Made by a program: the position numbers and the translations under genes. The notes beneath the pieces are model-generated. The model was not told the origin of the DNA, made no database searches, and worked only from the letters and a program-made list of their open reading frames with translations. A stretch of 64,000 nt of DNA from Haberlea rhodopensis (Eukaryota; Streptophyta; Magnoliopsida; Lamiales; Gesneriaceae). Positions within the stretch are counted from its first letter, which is position 1. Each line of letters begins with the position of its first letter. Shown here in pieces: positions 1-10,525 of this stretch. The stretch covers positions 248,001-312,000 of the forward strand of contig CAJQUN010000342.1 of the NCBI GenBank assembly GCA_907163345.1, given 5' to 3'.

Positions 1-798
1 TAAATTCATTAGCATTTACTTTTGTTGTAAATTATGAATTTCATTATTGTGATTATGGGATTTTGTGTATTGGTATGCTCACCCCGTTGGGGGCTGTCTC
101 TGTTGGGACAGGTGAACAGGTACATCGATGGCTGTGGAGCTGAGCTCGAGCTGTTGATTGGAGGTACTCCCAGGATCGTGGTACCAGGGCTTGATGGAGC
201 ACGGTATCGTATAGAGTACTTATATACACCTGAGGATTTTATACATATTCATGATGCTCGCATGTGAGCACGATTATACTTGTATATGGATTGTATATAA
301 AGGCATGAGCCTTTCTCTCTTTCATTTGAGGTTGCATGCAATTAGAGGTTGAATTGCTAAATGATATGAGAGTCATTGGTGTATTATGTGGGTGTTGAAA
401 CCCACTTTTGTCGTCATATGTGTGGTGTCTTCCCTGGCTGGGAATTTACTTGTATTACTGCTTTCTGATGAGTATTATGTGTTCCCTGGCCGGGAATTAT
501 GTTATGTGTTGTGCCTTTTTTTTCGGGATAGCTCTATTTATGGGGAGACTCTGCCCAAATTTTTATAAAAGTTCACAATGTGAAAAGTGGCACCAAGGGG
601 TTGGTAAAAGGGCAAACATATGAGTCTTTTATTGTTAAGATGATGATCTTATAACATTGAGTATTAAAGGAAATTTTAATTGACATTCAATGGTAAAGTA
701 TCATCTGAGCTTCCCGATTGACTTTTTATTGAAAGCATGTGCCACACATAGTGGTTAATACACTAATCAGGGGTTAAGGGCTAAGGGGGGTCCTTACA
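1..798 (+). mobile_element. LTR J, 3' part (N-type LTR)
   Basis: This stretch matches the last third of the two long LTRs of element N (48173-48970 and 54703-55500) almost base for base. It ends in the same natural terminus CCTTACA at 798. The bases that follow are not the primer-binding site seen after N's 5' LTR, so this is a 3' LTR or a solo LTR whose start lies left of the window. It appears to have landed in the first tens of bases of LTR K. Short ORFs inside it (34-267, 386-568) have no recognisable product. Confidence 0.85.
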
Positions 799-1358
799 AA
801 TAACGTATCATGGACTAAACATGCATTAATAACATCTTAGGGTTCCGGTTGTAGCCTTGAGCTAATAGGATTACAGGCCAAAAAATAAAATTCCAAGAGC
901 TAATTAATTACATTCTCGATAATGAATGTTAAAGCTATAGATTTACACTACTCCTAGAGTAGAGACTATCCAAAATCCTGTATCCTATATTCTTCCATGC
1001 TCCACGTAGCTCACTGCCTCAACCCGACCCTTAGCCCTTCAGTCCAAAAGTGTACCTACAGGAACAACCCATCATGAGCATGCACATCATTACTTAACAT
1101 CATAAGATAATGGCATATAAATAAATGCATGAAAATAATCGTTAACATATACTTCCTGGTTAATCGCATTAACCCACTTTGGTTGTCCATGTTTCATAGT
1201 CATGCATGTAATCATTAGTTCTTGACATAAATGATTAAAATCGTACTTCACTTATATGCTCATAATCAACAATGTTAACTAGAAATGTGACTGTTCTGGT
1301 CCTGTTATGTCAGCTGCATAATTGCCCCCCTCGCTCGACATATAGCGGTACTGTGATA
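799..1358 (-). mobile_element. LTR K, left part (Tekay-type LTR)
   Basis: The sequence aligns with the beginning of the LTRs of element D (29650 onward), sharing the GGTTCCGGTTGTAG box, the 'ctactcctagagtagagactat' region and the GTGTACCTACAGG box. K was interrupted at 1358 by a copia LTR, and its other half resumes at 17450. The bases TGATA at 1354-1358 and 17450-17454 are the target duplication of that insertion. The first 25-30 bases of K are missing or lie beyond LTR J. There is no coding content. Confidence 0.75.
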
Positions 1359-2391
1359 TGTAAGTAATCCCTCAATCATAGCAACGCAGCGGAATAAAAA
1401 AAATATGGATTACATGACACCAGATCTATACATAGGTTGTCATATCGGATAAAAGAACAAAAGTCTCACCCTTGTAGCGTGTTTGAGCAGATTCCACGAA
1501 GCAGCACGACGTCCAACGCCTCCTTCGAGTCACTAGCAAAACTTATCAAGTTTTGTCTCAACGGTATCCACACGATCAAATCGGGTGAAGGGATAGTCTA
1601 AGAACAAGTTGCTAGACTCGTTCTTAGACCGGAACAAGGAACACTCACGATTCACAATCGAAAAGGGATGGCCGGAATACACCAAAATCACGTCGGCTAT
1701 GATGAAGCCGAGAGAGCTTGGAAATCCTCTTAGGCGGCCGAGAGCTCCTTGTTTAGGGTGGAATGATATGAATTATTGTCTAACAATTAATTATATCAAA
1801 GTTATTAAAGGGGCTTAATTAAGTTCAAGACTTTCTTAAAGTCTTATGGGCCCAAACCCATGATTTAATTAAAACCTTTTAATCACTTAATTAAGACTCT
1901 TCTTAATTAATTAATTCATCCAATGAATTTAATTTTCCTTCTCGATTTAATCTTTTGTGCGACCCGATAGGATCTTGTAATGTTGGCAGTGACATAAAAT
2001 CTCATTTTATGTCGCAAGCAATGAGCGGTATCTAGCAACACATCAATGCTACCCAAATTACAAGAATGTCAATGACTCGACATAAACTAGGAACTTGTGA
2101 TAATATTTATCATGTAACTTAATCCCTTTGTCCTTTGTGTTTAGATTGAACACGAGTCATGGAATAGTCATACTCGTATATTCAATCTCTATTTCTTGAT
2201 CCCCAAGTAGAACTAGAATAAACGAGTAAGCTCGATATCCCATATCGACTCATTCGAGCATGGCCATGCATTTTAGTTCTCACTTGATCAAGGGCCAAAC
2301 ACATCTCCTGTTATATAGGAGGGACAAATCCTATCTCGATCAGTCAACATCCCTCTACATAATTCGTAGTGTATCCAATAGTCGCCTTTAT
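1359..2391 (-). mobile_element. Solo Ty1/copia LTR, left part
   Basis: The element begins TGTAAGTAATCC at 1359 and its far end is the typical plant copia terminus GGGCATATCCCAACA at 17449. The flanking duplication is TGATA on both sides. The middle has the familiar copia LTR text, including the 'gcaatgagcggtatctagcaac' stretch and the line about 'cacttgatcaagggccaaac'. No copia internal region occurs between the two halves, so this is a solo LTR formed by LTR-LTR recombination. It was later split at 2391 by Tekay element C. The minus orientation is inferred from the usual start TGTTGGGATATGCCC. Confidence 0.8.
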
Positions 2392-2398
2392 TGTGAGA

Positions 2399-3883
2399 TG
2401 ATAGGCTTAGATTTTGAGTGTTTTTAACTGTAATTTCTTCCTACTTTCCGTATTTTTTCCTGGATGATATTATGCTTTTTGGTGTTTATTCGTTTGTTTC
2501 AGGAAAATAGATCGGAAGTGGAAGAAATGAGCTAATATGAAGATAACGGGCGAAATTGAGGCGAGAAAGAACTAAAATTTAGGAAATGAGATTTTCGGAA
2601 TCTCGATCGATCGAGATTTACTCTCGATCGATCGAGCCAGGCAGAAAGTTGAGCATCAAAGAATTTCAAGTCTCGATCGATCGGTACAAATTCTCGATCG
2701 ACCGAGCGAGGCAGTGAGTTTCAAAGGCTGACATGAACAGTGCACCGATCGATCGAGAAAACCTTCCGATCGATCGATACGCAAAATCTGCAGATTTTAT
2801 TTTCCATGTTTATCGTGATCTGTGGGGGGTTTAAAAGAAAGAAAATCATTCCATTCGGGGACACCATATCAGACAAATTTTGAGACGATTTTTAGGTCAA
2901 GGAGAGCCGCCGCCCAGCCGCCGCCAAGGAGATCCAATCTCCGTTCTTCGTCCAAGGTCGAGCCAATCAATTCCGGAGTGCAAGGAAGGAACAAGAGAAG
3001 AAATCACGGTGCAACGCACGGATTCATCCATCGTTTATCGTATTTCTGAACTTTAATTTATTTGATTTTCAATTTCATTTGATGTTTTAGAGGTCGAGAG
3101 ACAATAAAACTCTTGTGTATTTGATTTGAATTAAATTTAGTTTATATTATTGAGTTTTAGATTCATTGTGTTTGATTATTGATTCATTGGTATTTGAGTG
3201 CATTGATTGTTATTGTTCATAAATTAATTGCATGTGTAGATCAAAGTCTAGCTAGCTTTGATTTAATTTGAGGGTTACAGCCGTGATCGAGAGATAACGT
3301 TGTAACACGCTCCATTAATTTATGATGTATGTCACGATTGAGATCGAGAGATGATATCGCATATGTGAGAACTTGGAATCGAGAGATTTAGAGTTATAAG
3401 GTTTCGATAATTTATGCAACTTTGAATTAGTAATAGGTGCACGAGAGTGACTTATTCTAATTTATCGTTAGTTTCTTTACAGCTCGAGAGAGTGTATCGA
3501 ATAATAGTGAAAACCTTTCACCTTTAAAATCAATTGGTTGATAAACTGAGAATTCCATTGAATCATTAGAGATAACATAATTGAACGACAAGCTCGGTAA
3601 TTTTCTCGAGTAACTTACCTTTGCATTTCCGGAACCATTCTTTTCATTATTTCTAGTTAAATCTTTATTCTTTAGTTTAATTTAGCTTTAGTTAATCAAA
3701 CCTCTTTTATCGTAGGCTAAATATAATTTTATTAATCTTATTTGGTACTTATACGTTAGTCCCTGTGGATTCGACAACCTGTACTTAATTTTCACTATAC
3801 TAAAACTTGAAAAAAGTGCACTTGCGGTAGAATCGCTTAAAACCATTCTTTGAAATATCTTTTGTTTAAAAATAAAGCGGTCA
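2399..3883 (+). repeat. 5' LTR of Athila element A
   Basis: The 1485-bp LTR is bounded by TG...CA and is nearly identical to 6618-8104. It contains the palindrome array at 2601-2779, about 200 bp from its start. A TTTAAAA stretch near 2830 may be the TATA region, which would place the palindromes upstream of transcription. Late in the LTR is the box 'gtccctgtggattcgacaacc' typical of Athila LTRs. The short ORFs in it are not genes. Confidence 0.92.
2601..2779. promoter_or_regulatory. CGATCGATCG palindrome array (Athila A, 5' LTR)
   Basis: Six sites are built on GATCGATC, at about 2601, 2621, 2671, 2692, 2743 and 2765. The first is a 16-bp perfect palindrome, TCTCGATCGATCGAGA. Sites come in pairs about 20 bp apart (centre to centre), and the pairs are separated by 30-50 bp. 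The bases after the second site of a pair read GAGCCAGGCAG or GAGCGAGGCAG. The function is unknown. Dimeric protein binding or RNA hairpins are both possible. Confidence 0.8.
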
Positions 3884-3889
3884 AGTTTT

Positions 3890-3907
3890 TGGCGCCGTTG
3901 CCGGGAA
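3890..3907 (+). other. Primer-binding site, Asp-tRNA type
   Basis: TGGCGCCGTTGCCGGGAA lies seven bases after the 5' LTR. It is complementary to the 3' end of plant tRNA-Asp (known for Athila-type elements) over at least the first 16 bases. Confidence 0.9.
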
Positions 3908-4059
3908 CTAATCTGTATAATATCATACGAGATTAGTTAATTGTAATTTAGCCAATTTTATTATTGCGTTTTTGTTTTCTTTTTCTTTTTGTTATTTTCG
4001 AAAAAAAAAATATTATTTTATTTAAGTATGCTATTTGTTTTTCTTGCGAGGTACTTGTG

Positions 4060-5076
4060 ATGCTTCATCAACAAGTCTTCACAAGATTTGCCCAACAATT
4101 TTCAGAGCCGTTTTATTCGGCGTGGGAGAGATTCAATGAACTGGCAGACACATTCAGGTATCACAACTTTTCGAACTATACTCTTCTGCAACATTTCTTC
4201 AAAGGTTTGGATGCACAGACACGAGGATGGGTATTCATAGGAGCACTGGTGACTGGGAGTCCCCTGGTTGATAGAGTTGAGGACAGTGTATTACACCTGT
4301 TCAATGATATGGCGGACTTCGATTACCACTGGCATTTTGATCCTTCCTTGCAAGGTTGGAGTCACCAATACACACCAGAGCCTCACTACCCTGATGATAC
4401 GCACCAAACCTTTGAGCATCACGGCGAGAAGAAATATAGTTTTGTAGAAGGAACGGCTCAATCAGAGAATGTATTATTTGGACTCATGACATCAACTGAG
4501 CAACGTTTAGAGAACCAGACCAATTATATACGTCATCTAGAGCAGCAATTTGCAATTATAGTGGAAACCATCTCAATGAGCTTCCAAGAGGAGGAGACGA
4601 GATCTACAAATCAGGCCTGGTTACTTGATGATGATCACTCAACCAATCAAGTTTGGGGGAGTGATCCAACTCATGGGGAAGAATCAAGGGAAGTTGAGCC
4701 TATAGAAATGATTGAGCCTACAGTGGAAAAGGCATCTGAGGAGATCCTATGGGACAACGAGCCAAGAGTGAAGTTGGATGATGAGATTTTAGAGAAATTT
4801 GATATCCACCCATCGATGAAGGCATGTTATGGGCCATATGTGGATACGTATTCCTCATCGATGCCACCAACTTCACCGCACTACGCCATCCATGAGATGA
4901 AGCCAATTCAAGAATCATTCTCCCATGCTCACTATGTCATGAAGAAAGTTGTTGGAGCAACGAGCTTACACCGTTACACTCTTGCCAAGCTTGAGGGCAT
5001 ACTATATGAAGACCCATTAGTAGTATTGTACGATACGTACTATGGCTGGCAGCCGCTCTTTGATGGTTGCTTATGA
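4060..5076 (+). CDS. Gag-like protein of Athila element A
   Basis: The open frame runs back to 3964, but the first ATG is at 4060, giving 338 residues. I choose that start. The N-terminal 60 residues carry the Athila/Ty3 capsid signature: FYSAWERFNEL followed by LLQHFFKGLDAQTRGW. A predicted coiled stretch (RLENQTNYIRHLEQQF) matches the position of the Athila gag C-terminal helix. The rest is acidic and not recognised. No CCHC zinc knuckle and no protease DTGA motif are present, so this is a shortened or rearranged gag. The frame is fully open although the element lacks pol, which suggests the product may still be used. There is no tail of pol sequence behind it. Confidence 0.7.
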   Translation: MLHQQVFTRFAQQFSEPFYSAWERFNELADTFRYHNFSNYTLLQHFFKGLDAQTRGWVFIGALVTGSPLVDRVEDSVLHLFNDMADFDYHWHFDPSLQGWSHQYTPEPHYPDDTHQTFEHHGEKKYSFVEGTAQSENVLFGLMTSTEQRLENQTNYIRHLEQQFAIIVETISMSFQEEETRSTNQAWLLDDDHSTNQVWGSDPTHGEESREVEPIEMIEPTVEKASEEILWDNEPRVKLDDEILEKFDIHPSMKACYGPYVDTYSSSMPPTSPHYAIHEMKPIQESFSHAHYVMKKVVGATSLHRYTLAKLEGILYEDPLVVLYDTYYGWQPLFDGCL

Positions 5077-6617
5077 TGGTCAACCCGACGACTAGAAATC
5101 AGCGCTTCTTGGGAGGCAACCCAAGCGTATCCTTTTGCATTTAGCTTTGTTTTATTTTCAATTTTGCAGTTAGTTTGTTTTTCTCTCTTGTCGAATTTTT
5201 TCTAGCATCCTTCTTTTGCGAGGTACTCAAGGGGAGCGATGAACCCCTATAGCAGTGGAGCTTTCAAAAGCCAAACTTCCTCAATCCTCATGCAAGCGTC
5301 TTGATCAGGGGAGTTTACTTTTTCCCTTTTGATTCTTTTAAACATTGAGGACAATGTTTCAGTTAAGTTTGGGGGAGTAGTGGTTTGCGTGTTTAACTTG
5401 TTTTATCCACATGTTGTGTGCTTAATTGTCACTTGAATCGTCCTTGAGCACAACAAATTTTTTTTTTTGTGAGTTAGTCTTGAGAAATGAAGAATTAGAT
5501 TTGCAACGGTAATACATGATGAAATTAATCCTCATCTAGATAGGAGTCATGAAAATGTTTAACTTGTTTGTATATATCCTGTGTTGAGCATATGTCAAAA
5601 CTGAGGAATAGTTTGAGCACATTTTGAGTCATGATTGAGTGAAGTATGTATTGATTAAAGTGAAAATTTGTGTTAACTATGATTAGTCTTGAGCATCTTA
5701 GATAACTCTACAATTTATTTGAAAGCACTTTGAGGCGAAATTTTATAATTAGGAACTTGACTTGGAGATGATTTAGGCAATCTTTGGACCGTTTGAGCCT
5801 TTCAAGCCTACCTGTTATACATTATCCTTAGTGTCCCCTCTTGTGCCTTATTGAAAAAGAATGGTATATGCATTGCATATGATTAGACCCCCATTCGACA
5901 TTCTTGGCAACCTCATTATACCTACCTTGGATTGAGCCTAAAAGAAAATTTTTACCCACCCCGAAGGGAGTATAATGAATCTCATTCATTGTATTAAATT
6001 GTTATATGTTGATAAGTTCATTGTGAAAAAATGAAATGAACAAAAGAATGAGCAAAGAGAAAGAAAAGATGTAGAGAAAAGCCTTGAAAAGATAATTTAA
6101 ATAAGACCCAAAGTGGCCAAGGCTAGAAAAAGTTGAAGAGAAGCTCAATAGTGTGCGAAAAAAGTATTGAACTGATTCTATTGTACTCTCTTCTTTAAAT
6201 TCATCCTACCTTTTCTTTGTAGCCGACACCAAAAGGCCTAACGTTATTTGCTTTTAAAGTCCTGTTGATCCAAGTCTAGGGAATAATTACATTAGTGGAG
6301 AAGTGCTGGATAGTAAATTTGTGGAGTAATCAGAAGTAATCTTGACTCTGAGTTTTTATGGCACATGTTGATCTTAAATATATGTATGTAACTCATGTTT
6401 GACAATAGCACACACGCACGTTCCGATGTTGCAATATATTGTTTAACTTAGGAGAAATTGCTTCTTGTTGAATTTTGAATGACACTTATCGATGTATAAG
6501 CAGGATTTCTGAGTTTTTACGTATGTTGTAAAGATGATTCATGCATAGTATTAAGTTAACTCTTCTTTTTGAGCTTATTGCTTGCTCGAGGACGATCAAG
6601 TCTAAGTTTGGGGGAGT
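5077..6617 (+). other. Non-coding 3' region of Athila A (hairpin, two polypurine tracts)
   Basis: Immediately after gag there is a perfect short hairpin, CTTGGG (5108-5113) and CCCAAG (5120-5125) around AGGCAA, a landmark common after pol in Athila elements. An internal purine tract, AAGTTTGGGGGAGT, lies at about 5363-5378, after 'cattgaggacaatgt'. The true 3' polypurine tract is at 6602-6617, ending one base before the LTR. The 1.2 kb between the tracts has no ORF, yet 5470-6600 is closely matched by 43780-44920 in element B. That match argues for a cis function. Confidence 0.75.
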
Positions 6618-8104
6618 TGATAGGCTTAGATTTTGAGTGTTTTTAACTGTAATTTCTTCCTACTTTCCGTATTTTTTCCTGGATGATATTATGCTTTTTG
6701 GTGTTTATTCGTTTGTTTCAGGAAAATAGATCGGAAGTGGAAGAAATGAGCTAATATGAAGATAACGGGCGAAATTGAGGCGAGAAAGAACTAAAATTTA
6801 GGAAATGAGATTTTCGGAATCTCGATCGATCGAGATTTACTCTCGATCGATCGAGCCAGGCAGAAAGTTGAGCATCAAAGAATTTCAAGTCTCGATCGAT
6901 CGGTACAAATTCTCGATCGACCGAGCGAGGCAGTGAGTTTCAAAGGCTGACATGAACAGTGCACCGATCGATCGAGAAAACCTTCCGATCGATCGATACG
7001 CAAAATCTGCAGATTTTATTTTCCATGTTTATCGTGATCTGTGGGGGGTTTAAAATAAAGAAAATCATTCCATTCGGGGACACCATATCAGACCAATTTT
7101 GAGACGATTTTTAGGTCAAGGAGAGCCGCCGCCCAGCCGCCGCCAAGGAGATCCAATCTCCGTTCTTCGTCCAAGGTCGAGCCAATCAATTCCGGAGTGC
7201 AAGGAAGGAACAAGAGAAGAAATCACGGTGCAACGCACGGATTCATCCATCGTTTTATCGTATTTCTGAACTTAAATTTATTTGATTTTCAATTTCATTT
7301 GATGTTTTAGAGGTCGAGAGACAATAAAACTCTTGTGTATTTGATTTGAATTAAATTTAGTTTATATTATTGAGTTTTAGATTCATTGTGTTTGATTATT
7401 GATTCATTGGTATTTGAGTGCATTGATTGTTATTGTTCATAAATTAATTGCATGTGTAGATCAAAGTCTAGCTAGCTTTGATTTAATTTGAGGGTTACAG
7501 CCGAGATCGAGAGATAACGTTGTAACACGCTCCATTAATTTATGATGTATGTCACGATTGAGATCGAGAGATGATATCGCATATGTGAGAACTTGGAATC
7601 GAGAGATTTAGAGTTATAAGGTTTCGATAATTTATGCAACTTTGAATTAGTAAATAGGTGCACGAGAGTGACTTATTCTAATTTATCGTTAGTTTCTTTA
7701 TAGCTCGAGAGAGTGTATCGAATAATAGTGTAAACCTTTCACCTTTAAAATCAATTGGTTGATAAACTGAGAATTCCATTGAATCATTAGAGATAACATA
7801 ATTGAACGACAAGCTTGGTAATTTTCTCGAGTAACTTACCTTTGCATTTCCGGAACCATTCTTTTCATCATTTCTAGTTAAATCTTTATTCTTTAGTTTA
7901 ATTTAGCTTTAGTTAATCAAACCTCTTTTATCGTAGGCTAAATATAATTTTATTAATCTTATTTGGTACTTATACGTTAGTCCCTGTGGATTCGACAACC
8001 TGTACTTAATTTTCACTATACTAAAACTTGACAACCGTGCACTTTCGGTAGAATCGCTTAAAACCATTCTTTGAAATATCTTTTGTTTAAAAATAAAGCG
8101 GTCA
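6618..8104 (+). repeat. 3' LTR of Athila element A
   Basis: The 1487-bp LTR starts TGATAGGCTTAG directly after the polypurine tract and ends GCGGTCA at 8104, followed by the TGAGA duplication. It repeats the palindrome array at 6820-6998. Differences from the 5' LTR are scattered single bases, plus a small cluster near 8032 (ACAACC against AAAAAA). Confidence 0.92.
6820..6998. promoter_or_regulatory. CGATCGATCG palindrome array (Athila A, 3' LTR)
   Basis: The six sites of the 5' LTR array are repeated in the same order and spacing without any change. That includes the one imperfect site CTCGATCGACCGAG. Confidence 0.8.
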
Positions 8105-10455
8105 TGAGACCCCGATACTTAAACATAATGTAAGGTGCAATTATGAGAACTAATCATGCAATATCAAAGTATTTAATCGTGTTGACATCTTGAGCTTATG
8201 GGTCACGTGCACCCATAAAATTTTCAACAGACAATAGTTACATCTCTCAAAACAATAGGAGTGACACTATAGTTCTACTCTACTACTTGTAGAGACTACG
8301 CAAAAGAACTCTGTCCTGGTCTTGGAGTAGTACTCCTTACAGCTCAAAGTATCAGCCCCGACCCTAGTTCTCCTTAGCAAAAGCACCTACAAAGACAACC
8401 CCCAAAACATGAGCACATAGCTATTCATATACAACACAATATGAATACGTAAGGCGTAAATGCATAAATCATAAATACAAACACTTCCTGTATTTTCATC
8501 GCATTTACAACGCCTATTGGTTGTCCCTGTACCATGTACCATAATTCATAAACAACTCATTATATGAACATATGGTTTCATAAATAAATGTCATGACATA
8601 TCATCTTTTTTTCTCGAGTCAGTCATCATCAGTTGTTTTAATGCTTCTTCGCTTCATAATCTCAAAACAAGCGGTATCTCATCCTCGCTTCTTCATACAA
8701 GCGGTATCTCATCCTCGCTTAGTATGGTATACTCCGCTTCCATGTGCAAGCGAGCCTCCCCCCTCCCGCTCCACATATTTAGCGGTAAAGCGTAAGCATT
8801 AAAACCTTCACTGTGATCACCCCTGACTCGTGGAATACACCTCTTTTATTCCACATCACAATATGCAATCACAATGCATAATAACATGTATCAAATTCTT
8901 AATGCATCACATTGCATTCATCATGTGTCAAAAACACAAACATAGAATACATGTTACAGTTGGGATGCCGTACGTCGCTTACGTACCTTTCCAAAAGATA
9001 GAGGAGTCAACCGCCTTTATCTCCTCGGCTGTGCTGGCACCTATGATGGTTCTACATAACCACACAACACAATATTAGGCACCTCATAATAATCCGGAAA
9101 CAAAACTCAAATAAAAATCACATTTACCCTAAAATGTCATCTCGCGATCGATCGCCCCTTAGCCCCGATCGATCGCGAGATGCTACTGTCTTGCATACCA
9201 AAATTATGCAATCTGCGATCGATCGCCCCTTTATTGGCGATCGATCGCCAAAACCCACTGGAACGTCGCGATCGATCTCGCCTCCTTGGCGATCGATCGC
9301 CAACTCTGTTCCTTTGCGCGATTTCCAGAATTCTCTAACACTGATTTTCATACTCTTCGATCTAACATGTAAGACATACAACATGCCCAAACAAACATGC
9401 TAGTACTTACAATACACTACCCTGAGTGTATTCATATAAAATATATACCCCAAACACAAACCCACATGCATTAAAATCACCCATTAACATCAGTACTCAA
9501 CTAACTTTTCTGAAAAACAGGGCATTGTCTTCCTGTCCAGATTTTTGAGTACCCACTTTCAAGCAATTAAATCTACCACATAAGTCATGAATTTTGCTCG
9601 AATGAAAATTCAGGGGCTTCACAAAACTACCATGTATGTACTCAAACCAAAGGTTTACCAAAAACCTAGCTAACATGCATGATAACACCTTCACAAATTC
9701 ACTCCCATCCCATATTTTCCAAAAAAACAGGGTACACCCATTACCCAGATTTTCGAACACTATACTTTACATGCTTATATCTTCCACATAAAACATGTAA
9801 CATGTTCAAGAAAAATACTGGAAGCTTCATAATAACACCATGTAAGCATTTAAAATCGAAGGTGTTAAGAAACCTAAGCTAACATGCCATTTTTACACCA
9901 ACAAAAGTATGAACTTAAACAACTTAAATTCAAACCCAGAACATGGTTTCTCACCCTCTTTTGCTCCGATTTTTACAAGCTTTCCAAGCAGTGAAAATGG
10001 AAGATCTCCACCCTAACTTCCTTAGCAGATGTTGGACGATTTTTGGGAGAGAATTGGAGGGGTTTCAGACATGGAAAGGTGGAGTGGGAGATGGGACAAG
10101 TGGTATGGTTGAGCAGCTGGCAGCAGGGTATGGGTCAAGGGGGGTGGTTGAGTGGGGGTTAAGTGATGTGTTATGTTTTGGTCCCGGTATTTAGCACGAT
10201 GTATTAAAATATCCTCACATGATATTTATTGTATTTTCTCAATAAAATACTTCAACTCCCATTTAAATATGCTTTACCAAAACAAATAACACACACCCCA
10301 AATAATCATGCCACAACCCCAAAATCCCAACATATGTCGCATGCACCCCGAAATGTAACTCCTCAACAATATTAATTCAACCCCACGAATTGACACTAAA
10401 TCATCATAATATAAATAAATGTTTAAAATCACATAATCATTTCGGGGATATCACA
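8105..10455 (-). repeat. 3' LTR of Tekay element C (left copy)
   Basis: It starts within TGTGAGACCCC (the first bases lie at 2392-2398, before Athila A) and ends TCGGGGATATCACA at 10455, next to the polypurine tract. Read on the minus strand it runs from LTR start to end. It contains the palindrome array (9139-9302), the GTACGT/ACGTAC box (8970-8986), and two tandem 30-bp units holding AAGCGG...CGCTT hairpins (8669-8690 and 8699-8720). The ORFs in this span are by-products of the GATCGATC repeats. Confidence 0.9.
9139..9302. promoter_or_regulatory. CGATCGATCG palindrome array (Tekay C, left LTR)
   Basis: There are six sites. The outer pair forms a larger inverted repeat: ATCTCGCGATCGATCG faces CGATCGATCGCGAGAT across a 10-base centre. 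Later sites are mostly of GGCGATCGATCGCC type, with one degenerate GATCGATCTCG. Confidence 0.8.
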
Positions 10456-10525
10456 ATACTCCCCTACTTATACGATTTCGCCCTCGAAATCAGCATGCAC
10501 TTACCCAATATAAACAAAACATAAA

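Larger units (their letters stand above)
2399..8104 (+). mobile_element. Athila-type element A, gag-only, non-autonomous
   Basis: Two LTRs (2399-3883 and 6618-8104) start TGATAGGCTTAG, end AAGCGGTCA, and are flanked by TGAGA at 2394-2398 and 8105-8109. An Asp-tRNA primer-binding site follows the 5' LTR and a purine-rich TTTGGGGGAGT precedes the 3' LTR. The 2.7-kb interior holds one gag-like ORF and no protease, RT, RNase H or integrase. The element must therefore depend on enzymes supplied by a relative. By eye the LTRs differ at about 14 sites in 1.49 kb, so the insertion is fairly young and clearly younger than host element C. Confidence 0.92.

Noticed and set aside
1609..3049. Small ORFs 1609-1818 and 2822-3049 as host genes
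   Set aside because: They lie inside a copia LTR and an Athila LTR and are disrupted in the other LTR copy or lack any conserved motif.
9124..9403. Arg/Ser/Ile/Asp-rich ORFs on both strands (also 16263-16542, 18486-18743, 20171-20414, 27249-27492, 36844-37199, 38748-39164, 61135-61372)
   Set aside because: They are translations of GATCGATCG palindromes (DRS, IDR, RSI) and have no other content; the nucleotide repeat explains them fully.
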